A DNA stretch of 13,937 bases from PALSA-1006 sp036171275 (GCA_036171275.1 JAVHQT010000052.1:1-13937), one strand, 5' to 3'; positions 7,548 through 13,937 are shown, counted from the first letter of the stretch. Numbers and translations are program-made. Notes: generated by a model not told the origin, from the sequence alone.

Positions 7548-8594
7548 CTAGCGACCGGGAAATAAATCTTTATTGACGGCCTTGCTGCGCGCTTCATCTG
7601 CAGAAACAATGTTACGTTTGACCAAATCTTGCAGACATTGATCCAGCGTTTGCATACCAATGTTGCCGCCTGTTTGAATGGCAGAATACATTTGCGGCAC
7701 TTTCGCTTCACGAATTAAGTTCCGAATGGCGGGCGTACACAACATAATTTCGTGGGCAGCGGCGCGCCCTAAACCATCTTTAGTTTTTAGCAATGTTTGT
7801 GAAATGACCGCTTTCAGCGATTCAGACAACATGGCGCGTACCATTTCTTTTTCATCCGCCGGAAACACGTCAATAATCCGGTCAATTGTTTTGGCTGCGG
7901 AACTGGTATGCAAAGTGCCAAACACCAAATGCCCGGTTTCCGCCGCCGACATCGCTAGGCGAATCGTTTCCAAATCGCGCATTTCCCCGACCAAAATAAC
8001 ATCCGGATCTTCGCGCAAGGCCGAGCGCAAGGCATTTTGAAAAGACAGGGTATGCGGGCCGACTTCGCGCTGATTCACCAAACATTTCTTCGATTCATGT
8101 ACGAATTCAATCGGGTCTTCCACCGTCAAAATGTGCCCCAATTCAGTTTCATTGCGGTGATTAACCATCGCCGCTAATGTCGTCGATTTACCCGAGCCCG
8201 TTGGGCCAGTCACCAACACCAAACCGCGTGGATACTCAGATAATTGTTCAAAAATTTTAGGTGCTTTTAAGTCTTCTAAAGACAAAATTTTGGAGGGAAT
8301 CGTGCGCATCACTGCGCCCGCACCGCGATTATGCACAAACGCATTGACCCGAAAACGCGCCAAGCCAGGCACTTCAAAGGAAAAGTCTATCTCTTTGGTT
8401 TCTTCGTAATGTTTACGCTGCTGATCGTTCATCACGTCATAAATCATCGCATGCACTTCTTTATGCTCCATCGGCGGCAAATTGATGCGGCGAATATCGC
8501 CATGCACGCGAATCATTGGTGGCAACCCTGCCGACAAATGCAAATCAGATGCTTTGTTTTTGACGCCAAACGCAAGCAATTCGGTAATATCCAT
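7548..8594 (-). CDS. pilT: Type IV pilus retraction ATPase PilT
   Basis: PilT is the motor for pilus retraction, giving twitching motility and DNA uptake in competent species. The 348-residue protein carries Walker A GPTGSGKST (130-138), the Asp box VEDPIEF (E159-D160), Walker B ILVGEMRD (E204), His box TGHLVFGTLH (H222) and the PilT-specific AIRNLIRE motif (289-296). It has the normal family length, with the N-terminal PAS-like domain (KASDLHLSAGLPP). Shine-Dalgarno GAGGA (8605-8601) lies six bases before the ATG. It diverges from yggS, the usual neighbour in gammaproteobacteria, across a 65-base gap that must hold both promoters. Confidence 0.97.
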   Translation of the reverse strand: MDITELLAFGVKNKASDLHLSAGLPPMIRVHGDIRRINLPPMEHKEVHAMIYDVMNDQQRKHYEETKEIDFSFEVPGLARFRVNAFVHNRGAGAVMRTIPSKILSLEDLKAPKIFEQLSEYPRGLVLVTGPTGSGKSTTLAAMVNHRNETELGHILTVEDPIEFVHESKKCLVNQREVGPHTLSFQNALRSALREDPDVILVGEMRDLETIRLAMSAAETGHLVFGTLHTSSAAKTIDRIIDVFPADEKEMVRAMLSESLKAVISQTLLKTKDGLGRAAAHEIMLCTPAIRNLIREAKVPQMYSAIQTGGNIGMQTLDQCLQDLVKRNIVSADEARSKAVNKDLFPGR

Positions 8595-8614
8595 TATAAT
8601 TCCTCATCATTTTT

Positions 8615-8637
8615 GCAGCCGCTTCACGGCGGGCTGC
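8615..8637. promoter_or_regulatory. Hairpin in the pilT-yggS divergent gap
   Basis: GCAGCCGC and GCGGGCTGC can pair with one bulged G, giving an eight-pair GC-rich stem. It sits between the two start codons. It is not followed by a T-run in either direction, so it is more likely an operator or leader structure than a terminator. No clear -35/-10 pair was found here. Confidence 0.35.
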
Positions 8638-8659
8638 GCAACCTTTCAACACAGCGATT

Positions 8660-9343
8660 ATGACGGCAATCCTTTCCAACTTGCAAGCAGTCCAACAAGC
8701 CATTGCCGCCAGCGCGTTGCAGGCGCAACGCAATCCCGCAGACATTCAACTCTTGGCAGTTAGTAAAAATTTTCCCGCCGCGGCCGTGCGCGAAGCCTTT
8801 GCCGCCGGCCAAACCGCATTGGGCGAAAATTATCTGCAAGAGGCGCTCGAAAAAATGGCGCAGTTGCGCGATTTGCCGCTGGAATGGCATTTTATCGGCC
8901 CCATTCAAAGCAACAAAACCCGCCAAATTGCCGAAAATTTTGCTTGGGTGCACAGCGTTGATCGCCTCAAAATTGCCCAGCGTTTATCCGAACAACGCTC
9001 GTCAAATTTGCCGCCGCTAAACATTTGCTTGCAAGTGAACGTCAGCGGTGAAGCCAGCAAAAGCGGCGTGGCGGCGCAAGAACTGGAAGCGTTAGCGCAA
9101 CACGTGGCGCAACTGCCAAACTTAAAATTGCGTGGACTCATGGCGATTCCCGCACCAGAACCAGACTTCGCCGCACAACGAGTGGCGTTTGCACACTTAC
9201 ATAAATTATATAAATCCCTTAATAATCATGGTGTTACGTTAGATACGCTTTCAGCCGGCATGTCGCATGATTTCGCCGCTGCGATTCACGAAGGCGCAAC
9301 CATCATTCGCATCGGCACGGCCATTTTTGGTAAGCGAGATTAA
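8660..9343 (+). CDS. yggS: YggS/PLPBP family PLP homeostasis protein
   Basis: This single-domain TIM-barrel protein binds pyridoxal phosphate and helps keep vitamin B6 and amino-acid pools balanced; no enzyme activity is established for the family. The 227-residue sequence has the PLP lysine in LLAVSKNFP (K36), GENYLQE (55-61), HFIGPIQSNK (77-86) and the phosphate-binding end EGATIIRIGTAIFG. The usual SMGMSxD segment reads SAGMSHDF, a mild change. The length is near the family norm of about 230, so the protein should work. It starts at ATG 8660 with no good Shine-Dalgarno. It diverges from pilT. proC, which often follows yggS, is absent; a TA module follows instead, beyond which a second copy of the yggS 3' end appears (10022-10084). 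Confidence 0.95.
   Translation: MTAILSNLQAVQQAIAASALQAQRNPADIQLLAVSKNFPAAAVREAFAAGQTALGENYLQEALEKMAQLRDLPLEWHFIGPIQSNKTRQIAENFAWVHSVDRLKIAQRLSEQRSSNLPPLNICLQVNVSGEASKSGVAAQELEALAQHVAQLPNLKLRGLMAIPAPEPDFAAQRVAFAHLHKLYKSLNNHGVTLDTLSAGMSHDFAAAIHEGATIIRIGTAIFGKRD
9278..9340 (+). repeat. yggS 3' end, proximal copy of a diverged direct repeat
   Basis: These last 21 sense codons of yggS recur at 10022-10084 with 51 of 63 bases identical. The two copies lie in direct orientation and bracket the TA module. Confidence 0.85.
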
Positions 9344-9372
9344 AGTTTAACGAAGCACTGACTTATTCCGTT

Positions 9373-9399
9373 TTGGTTGTTTCGGCAGCGGTCTAAAAT
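9373..9399 (+). promoter_or_regulatory. Possible promoter of the second TA module
   Basis: TTGGTT (9373-9378) and TAAAAT (9394-9399) lie ahead of the antitoxin start at 9430. The 15-base spacing is short for sigma-70, so the call is weak. Confidence 0.25.
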
Positions 9400-9429
9400 T
9401 CGCGCAGTCAAACGCCTGAAAGAACGAAC

Positions 9430-9654
9430 ATGAATCAAACCATCACCCTGCCGCAATCCATGGTGAAACGGCTGAAAAAAGTCACCGCAGGAACGCGGAC
9501 GAGCCCAGAGAAAATCATCAAAGCTGCAGTGAAGCAACGGATTGAATATGAAGAATAGACACGCCGCGAAATAGCGACGGGGCTGGCAGACATCGAGGCG
9601 GGGCGGGTACACACTTCAGACGAAATAAAAACAATGCTAGACATGAAAGTCTAG
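9430..9654 (+). pseudogene. RHH antitoxin interrupted by an in-frame amber codon
   Basis: The frame from ATG 9430 reads MNQTITLPQSMVKRLKKVTA, then TSPEKIIKAAVKQRIEYEE, and hits TAG at 9556-9558 (codon 43). After it the same frame continues as TRREIATGLADIEAGRVHTS then DEIKTMLDMKV, and stops at 9652-9654. Relatives read RIEYEEW at this place and continue with an Ile-rich helix and DIEAGRV-type tail, so a Trp codon (TGG) changed to TAG is the likely event. The first 42 residues hold most of the RHH DNA-binding fold; the lost part is the toxin-binding tail. The intact gene would encode 74 residues and end one base before the toxin ATG. A sequencing error or amber readthrough could also explain this. 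Confidence 0.75.
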
Positions 9655-9657
9655 CAT
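9634..9657 (+). promoter_or_regulatory. Hairpin covering the antitoxin stop and toxin start
   Basis: ATGCTAGAC (9634-9642) and GTCTAGCAT (9649-9657) pair perfectly over nine bases with the loop ATGAAA. The right arm contains the antitoxin TAG and the first two bases of the toxin ATG, so the folded mRNA would hide the toxin start. A ribosome translating the full antitoxin would open it. Confidence 0.6.
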
Positions 9658-10102
9658 GCAAAAACTCGTTGAATATTCAACCCGTGCAAAAAACAACCTA
9701 ACAAATATCAAGGAATTTATTGCACTAGACACCGAATCAGCGGCAACGCGAGTGATTGAAAGCATCATTGAAGCGGCGGATGGTTTAGCAGAGTTTTCGA
9801 CAATGGGCAAAACTGGCGAAATTGCAGGAACACGCGAACTGGTTATTTCAAAATATCCCTACACCCTCATTAATCGACTAAGCGCAGACAAAGTGCGCAT
9901 CATCGCCGGATTGCATCAATCTCAGGCTCTGCAAAAATCCCTAAACCCGCTTCCGCACCACACCCACCACCTCACGCTGCTTTTCCACCTCCAGTTCAGA
10001 CGCGATTTGCAGCAAAAATGCGCAGCGATTCAAGAAGGCGCAACGATTATTCGTATCGGCAGCGCTATGTTTGGGAAACGAGACTTAGCAGCGTCAGTTT
10101 AA
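9656..10102 (+). CDS. ParE/RelE-family toxin with an abnormal fused C-terminus
   Basis: Residues 1-90 (MQKLVEYSTRAKNNLTNIKE ... GKTGEIAGTRELVISKYPYT ... KVRIIAGLHQSQ) match the ParE/RelE toxin fold, including the TRELV-S-YPY and final R-I-LHQSQ strands. Family members normally end within about five residues of this point (often WP then stop). Here the frame runs on for 58 residues: residues 91-121 are of unknown origin (PLPHHTHHLTLLF), and residues 122-143 (CAAIQEGATIIRIGSAMFGK then RD) repeat the yggS C-terminus. The native stop has apparently been lost at a junction near 9930. The start is one base after the antitoxin's original stop. Whether the product is active is unclear; the core seems complete. 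The toxin would act on gyrase or translation, according to its family. Confidence 0.7.
   Translation: MQKLVEYSTRAKNNLTNIKEFIALDTESAATRVIESIIEAADGLAEFSTMGKTGEIAGTRELVISKYPYTLINRLSADKVRIIAGLHQSQALQKSLNPLPHHTHHLTLLFHLQFRRDLQQKCAAIQEGATIIRIGSAMFGKRDLAASV
10022..10084 (+). repeat. Distal, diverged copy of the yggS 3' end
   Basis: The 63 bases match yggS codons at 9278-9340 with 12 differences. Eleven codons differ and eight of them are synonymous (for example GCT/GCA, ACC/ACG, CGC/CGT, GGT/GGG); the three amino-acid changes are H to Q, T to S and I to M. The frame continues five more codons (LAASV) to a TAA at 10100-10102. This pattern implies the copy evolved as part of a working yggS before ending up here. 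Similarity stops sharply at its left edge. Confidence 0.8.
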
Positions 10103-10125
10103 GTCGGTCAATAATCAGTCACTTA

Positions 10126-10185
10126 AAGGCACCCAGCTAGGCGTGTCATGCCATATACCGAGTGCCTTGATTATTTAAGGGTGCC
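10126..10185. repeat. Alternative inverted repeats between toxin and lysC ends
   Basis: AAGGCAC (10126-10132) pairs with GTGCCTT (10162-10168), and the overlapping GGCACCC (10128-10134) pairs with GGGTGCC (10179-10185), so two mutually exclusive stems share a left arm. The region lies between converging genes and may end transcription of lysC or be a relic of a repeat element. No long T-run follows on either strand. Confidence 0.4.
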
Positions 10186-10226
10186 CTAACGATTTTGTTA
10201 ACCCTCACTCAAGAAATGCCCTCGGC

Positions 10227-10727
10227 TTACACCAAGGAAACCCCATCTTCCTGATCTAGACCGAATTCTTTATGCAATACGCGAACCGCCAGTTCGAGAT
10301 ATTTTTCGTCCACCACCACGGAAATTTTAATTTCTGAAGTGGAAATCATTTGAATGTTAATGCCTTCTTCCGCCAGAATTCTGAACATCTTGCTGGCAAT
10401 GCCGACATGAGAACGCATCCCCACACCGACCACCGACACTTTGGCGGTTTGATTATCGCCAATCACCTCTAAAGCACCAATATGCGGCTGGACTTTTGTT
10501 TTTAGAATTTCCATCGTTTTCAAAAATTCATTACGATGCACCGTAAACGAAAAATCGGTTGAGCCATCGATACTGACATTTTGAATAATCATATCGACGT
10601 CAATGTTAGCTTCGCTGACTGGGCCTAGAATTTGATAAGCGATACCCGGTTTATCCGGCACACCGAGCACGGTAATTTTTGCTTCGTCCCGATTAAACGC
10701 AATGCCTGAAATGATAGCTTGTTCCAT
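10227..10727 (-). CDS. Internal start: aspartokinase regulatory (beta) subunit
   Basis: Within lysC, in the same frame, the ATG for M249 (MEQAIISGIAFNRDEAK) lies ten bases after a GAGGA (10742-10738). It would make a 166-residue protein holding only the ACT domains. In Bacillus and Corynebacterium, lysC gives alpha and beta subunits from such an in-frame internal start at nearly the same residue (about 250). The position match and internal Shine-Dalgarno support the same arrangement here, but use of the site is inferred. Confidence 0.55.
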   Translation of the reverse strand: MEQAIISGIAFNRDEAKITVLGVPDKPGIAYQILGPVSEANIDVDMIIQNVSIDGSTDFSFTVHRNEFLKTMEILKTKVQPHIGALEVIGDNQTAKVSVVGVGMRSHVGIASKMFRILAEEGINIQMISTSEIKISVVVDEKYLELAVRVLHKEFGLDQEDGVSLV

Positions 10728-11471
10728 TTTACTTTTTTCCTCAAACGTAACCAGCGTGCCCTCGCCCTCATCAGCGAAACTCGACAACACACGCAATTTA
10801 ACTTTATATTTACCAGCAAACTCCACCGAACGAATTTGCAATACTTTCGAACCCAAACTCGCCATTTCCAGCATTTCTTCAAAAGTAATGCTTTTCAAAC
10901 GACGCGCCTGCGGCACCATTCTCGGGTCGGTGGTGTAAACGCCATCGACATCGGTGTAAATCTGACATTCATCGGCACGCAATGCTGCAGCAATCGCCAC
11001 GCCAGTGGTGTCGGAGCCGCCTCGTCCCAAGGTGGTAATGTTGTCGGATTCATCCATACCCTGAAAGCCTGCCACCACCACCACATAATCATTCGCCAAG
11101 GCGGTGCGAATACTTTGCTCATCAATACTGACAATTCTGGCTTTAGTGAAGGCACTGTCGGTTAAAATTTTGACCTGTGCTCCGGTATAACTTTTTGCTT
11201 TTAAGCCCTGATCCATTAACGCCATCGCAACCAAACCGATGGTAACTTGCTCACCGGTGGAAATAATCACATCTAATTCACGCGGATCCGGTTGCGCTTG
11301 AACCTCTTTGGCCAAGGCAATTAAACGATTGGTTTCGCCACTCATTGCCGAAACGACCACCACCACTTGATGTCCTTGGGCTTTATATTTGGCAACACGT
11401 TTTGCAACTAATTTGATGCGCTCTGGATTCCCAACCGAGGTACCGCCATACTTTTGAACGATAAGTGCCAC
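10227..11471 (-). CDS. lysC: Aspartate kinase (lysine/threonine/methionine pathway)
   Basis: Aspartokinase phosphorylates aspartate, the first step to lysine, threonine, methionine and diaminopimelate. The 414-residue protein has KYGGTSV (7-13), VSAMSGETNRL (40-50), STGEQ (71-75), GRGGSDTT (149-156) and YTDVDGVYTTDPR (172-184), then two C-terminal ACT domains (about 262-400) that bind the feedback inhibitor. Length and order fit the Pseudomonas/Corynebacterium class regulated by lysine plus threonine. The start is a GTG at 11471-11469 with AGGA six bases upstream. An internal start at 10727 (separate entry) suggests two products. No lysine riboswitch-like structure is evident in the roughly 190 bases upstream. 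csrA, often found downstream in gammaproteobacteria, is absent. Confidence 0.96.
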   Translation of the reverse strand: MALIVQKYGGTSVGNPERIKLVAKRVAKYKAQGHQVVVVVSAMSGETNRLIALAKEVQAQPDPRELDVIISTGEQVTIGLVAMALMDQGLKAKSYTGAQVKILTDSAFTKARIVSIDEQSIRTALANDYVVVVAGFQGMDESDNITTLGRGGSDTTGVAIAAALRADECQIYTDVDGVYTTDPRMVPQARRLKSITFEEMLEMASLGSKVLQIRSVEFAGKYKVKLRVLSSFADEGEGTLVTFEEKSKMEQAIISGIAFNRDEAKITVLGVPDKPGIAYQILGPVSEANIDVDMIIQNVSIDGSTDFSFTVHRNEFLKTMEILKTKVQPHIGALEVIGDNQTAKVSVVGVGMRSHVGIASKMFRILAEEGINIQMISTSEIKISVVVDEKYLELAVRVLHKEFGLDQEDGVSLV

Positions 11472-11713
11472 AATTATTCCTGCTCTAGTTTATAAACGAG
11501 CCATATTCTATATGAATCCAGGCTTAAAAAAAATGCCGACGTTTGAATTCTGCGCTGCGCCACCCATCTCAACAAGGTCATCAATTACCCAAGTTAACCT
11601 TACTTAGCGGGCAGTTTTACCGGATAATATCACTCAGTTTAAAATTTGCGCTTGCGGCGAAATGCAGCGCAACTTATTAGACCAAAAATATAGCTCAAAG
11701 AGCATTTTTCACC

Positions 11714-11733
11714 GAGGAGGAAGTTTAAAAATG
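11714..11733 (+). promoter_or_regulatory. Strong ribosome-binding site deciding the FapA start
   Basis: GAGGAGG (11714-11720) lies ten bases before ATG 11731. The earlier in-frame ATG at 11662 has no Shine-Dalgarno, and its 23 extra codons do not resemble the family, so 11731 is chosen. The gap from the lysC start (11472-11713) must hold divergent promoters; I could not place them confidently. Confidence 0.75.
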
Positions 11734-13710
11734 GATCGCAAACCCGCACCAAACATAGGCAATCTGACAGACTTAAATTCAAGCGAGATTTTATTGCCAC
11801 CCTATTTAAGCCGCGAATCGGATGGTGTCATCGTCAATTTATCCCTGTTTCCGCTCAACGGCGAATTTAATACGTTTATTAATCAACACTTTACTGAAGG
11901 CAAACTGTGGCTGAACGGTCATTATGCGTTACTCACTCAATTACTTTACGATTATCAAGAAGTGTTAACGATTTACGGACTCAGTGCCCGAATCAAACTT
12001 GCCGACGACGTTACTTTATTTTCCGCCACGCGCAAATCCCTATACAAAAATATCAAAATTGACCCACAATTTCGCTTTGCGGAATACTTTTTTGAACCAA
12101 TCGAAATGGAAATTACCGTTGAAGAACCGATCTATGGCGTACCCGACGAACACGGCATTGCACATATCGAAGGCACGGAACTCAAGACCATTTTGAAGCC
12201 CACCAAACTGAATTTAGATGAATTTGTCGCTGATATGTGGTGCAAAGGTATTCGATTTGGACTGAAGTTTAATGAAATTGCTGGCGTGATTGCACGCAGT
12301 GACAGTCAGCGCATGATTGTGGCAGAACAGCTCAATCCTACTGCGGGCATTGACGCCGAAATCGAAGAAGCCAATCTGTCCTTGCATCGTGACAATTCGC
12401 CCAAAATTCTGCCCAATGGCAAAGCTGATTTACGCAAATTTCAAAATCGTTTTCCGCAAATTGAGTATGGCGCGCAACTGCTGAAGAAAACCCCCCGACT
12501 GCTAGGCAAACACGGCGTCAAAATCAATGGAGAAATCATTGAACCGACGCTGCCCGCTGATGTTGATTTGCTGGCACTGGCCGGCGTTGGCACAAAAATC
12601 GAAACTCAAAACGGGATCGAATATATTGTGTCCACTCGGAATGGTTTTTTAGCTTTAGATATCGAAAAGAACCATATCGAAGTGACCGAAAAAATTGAAA
12701 ATAAAGCTGGTGTCAGCGTCAAAACGACCGGCGATTTATCCTTGGCCGGCGATGAATTTATTGAGCACGGCGAAGTGCAAGAAGGTCGTTCGGTTGAAGG
12801 CAAAAATATGACCTTTCGAGCCGATGTTTATGGGCATATTTTGTCGCAAACAGGCTTTATTTTGCTGGAAAAGAATTTATCCAACGGCAGTGCAAAAAGC
12901 CTGGGCGGCAACGTCACTTCCACCGGTCGCAGCTTTAATTCGATTATTGAAGCTTGGAATGGCCACGTCACCCTGCATTACGCGGAACGCTGCTTAATTT
13001 TAGGCAGCACAGTCAACGTTGAGCACGCCGTTAATTGTGAAATTATTGGCGAATACATCAAGGTTAATACGGCAGAAGGCTGCGGCATCGCCGGCAAAAA
13101 CATTCAAATTCAAACAACCGATAGTTGCCGCGACAAAGAAACCATCATTTCGATGGTGTTGCTGGATTTAAGCACGCTCGAAGCGCAAATCGCAAAATTG
13201 CAGCAATCAATCAACGACTGCAACACCATGATTACCCATAAAAACACTCAGTTAGCCGAGCTGACCGCCGATCCAGAAACGGCAAAATATCTTGGGCTGG
13301 CCGCACGCATTCAAAGTGGTGGCATTGTGTTAAACCCCACGCAGCAACAAAATTGGCGAAAAATGACGGTTCGCTTTACCAGCGTCAAACAGGTCGCAGA
13401 CCGGCTGGAAACAGAAACACACGTGCAACTTAAACGGATCGAAAAATTCCAGCTTGAACTAAGTTCGCTGATGCAAACCCGTGCCGAAAGCAGCCAAAAT
13501 ATTGACTGCGAAATTGCGACCATTCAAGGCGAAACCCGCGTCAGAATCTTAAAAACCTTAACCGGTATGGCCGAATTAAAAACCCTGACTGCACCGCAAA
13601 TTCGTCTGCGTTTACGGGAAACAGGCAGTGCCCACGAACAGATTTTTGCCGACGACCACGGTGTGCTTTCTTGGAAATTTGAGTTAGCGCCTTTGCCAAA
13701 ATCAGTTTAA
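11731..13710 (+). CDS. FapA/DUF342 family protein
   Basis: The protein has 659 residues from the ATG with the strong Shine-Dalgarno. It has an N-terminal mixed domain to about residue 250, a central FapA/DUF342 (PF03961) repetitive beta-helix at about 265-470 (marked by VSVKTTGDLSLAGDEFIEHG, EVQEGRSVEGKNMTFRADVY and repeated short G/N-rich turns), a coiled-coil-rich segment at about 480-600, and a short C-terminal domain. There is no signal peptide or membrane helix, so it is cytosolic. FapA in Vibrio affects polar flagellar assembly and links to glucose-regulated signalling; many relatives are uncharacterised. No flagellar gene is visible nearby, so a flagellar role is not supported here. 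A partial AlgI-like gene follows after 31 bases and may be co-transcribed. Confidence 0.88.
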   Translation: MDRKPAPNIGNLTDLNSSEILLPPYLSRESDGVIVNLSLFPLNGEFNTFINQHFTEGKLWLNGHYALLTQLLYDYQEVLTIYGLSARIKLADDVTLFSATRKSLYKNIKIDPQFRFAEYFFEPIEMEITVEEPIYGVPDEHGIAHIEGTELKTILKPTKLNLDEFVADMWCKGIRFGLKFNEIAGVIARSDSQRMIVAEQLNPTAGIDAEIEEANLSLHRDNSPKILPNGKADLRKFQNRFPQIEYGAQLLKKTPRLLGKHGVKINGEIIEPTLPADVDLLALAGVGTKIETQNGIEYIVSTRNGFLALDIEKNHIEVTEKIENKAGVSVKTTGDLSLAGDEFIEHGEVQEGRSVEGKNMTFRADVYGHILSQTGFILLEKNLSNGSAKSLGGNVTSTGRSFNSIIEAWNGHVTLHYAERCLILGSTVNVEHAVNCEIIGEYIKVNTAEGCGIAGKNIQIQTTDSCRDKETIISMVLLDLSTLEAQIAKLQQSINDCNTMITHKNTQLAELTADPETAKYLGLAARIQSGGIVLNPTQQQNWRKMTVRFTSVKQVADRLETETHVQLKRIEKFQLELSSLMQTRAESSQNIDCEIATIQGETRVRILKTLTGMAELKTLTAPQIRLRLRETGSAHEQIFADDHGVLSWKFELAPLPKSV

Positions 13711-13741
13711 TTTTATCAATATAATCAATAACTTATAAATA

Positions 13742-13937
13742 ATGGTTTTTAGCTCAAATTTCTTTCTATTTGCATTTTTACCTTTATTTCTACTCAGTTA
13801 TTATTTGGTCAGTTTCCGTGCCCGTTCGGCGTTGATTCTAGCTTTTAGCTATGGATTTTATGCGTGGTGGCGACCAGAATTTTTAGCGCTTTTGATTGGT
13901 GTCACCGTGGGCAGTTACAGTTTTGCCTTAAAGATTG
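13742..13937 (+). CDS. MBOAT O-acyltransferase, AlgI-like, N-terminal part
   Basis: The 65 visible codons begin MVFSSNFFLFAFLPLFLLSY and continue FRARSALILAFSYGFYAWWR, then FLALLIGVTVGSYSFA. This is the recognisable N-terminus of membrane-bound O-acyltransferases of the AlgI/DltB group (MVFSS-FLF-FLPLFLL-YY), with the first two or three membrane helices. AlgI-type proteins help move acetyl groups to exopolysaccharides such as alginate at the inner membrane. The catalytic histidine region lies beyond the window, so the substrate cannot be assigned. The start lacks a clear Shine-Dalgarno (AT-rich leader) and lies 31 bases after the FapA-like gene. Confidence 0.85.
   Translation, partial: MVFSSNFFLFAFLPLFLLSYYLVSFRARSALILAFSYGFYAWWRPEFLALLIGVTVGSYSFALKI

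Noticed and set aside
8615..8637. Hairpin as a terminator
   Set aside because: It lies between divergent start codons and has no trailing T-run in either direction.
11525..11541. GGC-TTAAAAAAAAT-GCC as an inverted repeat
   Set aside because: The stem is only three or four pairs around an A-tract, too weak to call.
11472..11661. Lysine riboswitch ahead of lysC
   Set aside because: The leader shows no extended conserved stems or terminator and is short and AT-rich.
11662..11730. Upstream ATG extending the FapA-like protein by 23 residues
   Set aside because: No ribosome-binding site there, whereas ATG 11731 has GAGGAGG at a usable distance.

Overview
The window looks like chromosomal DNA of a gammaproteobacterium (moderate to low GC). 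It carries Gram-negative outer-membrane biogenesis genes (lolB and its usual TPR lipoprotein neighbour), the paired twitching ATPases pilT/pilU next to yggS, a Pseudomonas-like aspartokinase and a FapA-type DUF342 protein. No rRNA, tRNA, CRISPR array or complete insertion sequence is visible. The species cannot be fixed from the sequence alone.

Layout. Bases 1-870 are accessory: a RelE/ParE-type toxin (cut by the window edge) with its ParD-like antitoxin, then a broken ribbon-helix-helix (RHH) antitoxin whose reading frame shifts into what looks like the C-terminus of a RelE/ParE toxin, with a 17-bp perfect inverted repeat just upstream. Bases 1139-6122 are a tightly overlapping minus-strand operon: TPR lipoprotein, then lolB, then a membrane GGDEF/EAL protein, joined by TTGA and ATGA 4-base overlaps. 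Bases 6353-8594 hold pilT then pilU on the minus strand, divergent from yggS (8660-9343). Bases 9430-10102 hold a second toxin-antitoxin (TA) module. Its antitoxin has an in-frame amber codon, its toxin start lies in a hairpin, and its toxin frame runs into a diverged second copy of the yggS 3' end. Bases 10227-11471 are lysC on the minus strand, with a well-placed internal start for a separate regulatory subunit. Diverging from it are a FapA/DUF342 protein (11731-13710) and the first 65 codons of an MBOAT O-acyltransferase of the AlgI type.

How the parts fit. PilT and PilU power retraction of type IV pili. The GGDEF/EAL protein could make or break c-di-GMP, which often controls pili and surface attachment. 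The lolB operon handles outer-membrane lipoprotein insertion. The partial AlgI-like gene hints at exopolysaccharide acetylation. A surface/biofilm theme is therefore plausible, but only as inference.

I see no convincing new multi-gene system. The most unusual locus is the small TA island at the yggS 3' end. It is bracketed by two yggS termini that differ mainly at synonymous sites, which suggests insertion or recombination that swapped the end of a housekeeping gene. The antitoxin stop, the hairpin over the toxin start and the fused toxin tail together suggest the module is decaying or silenced.
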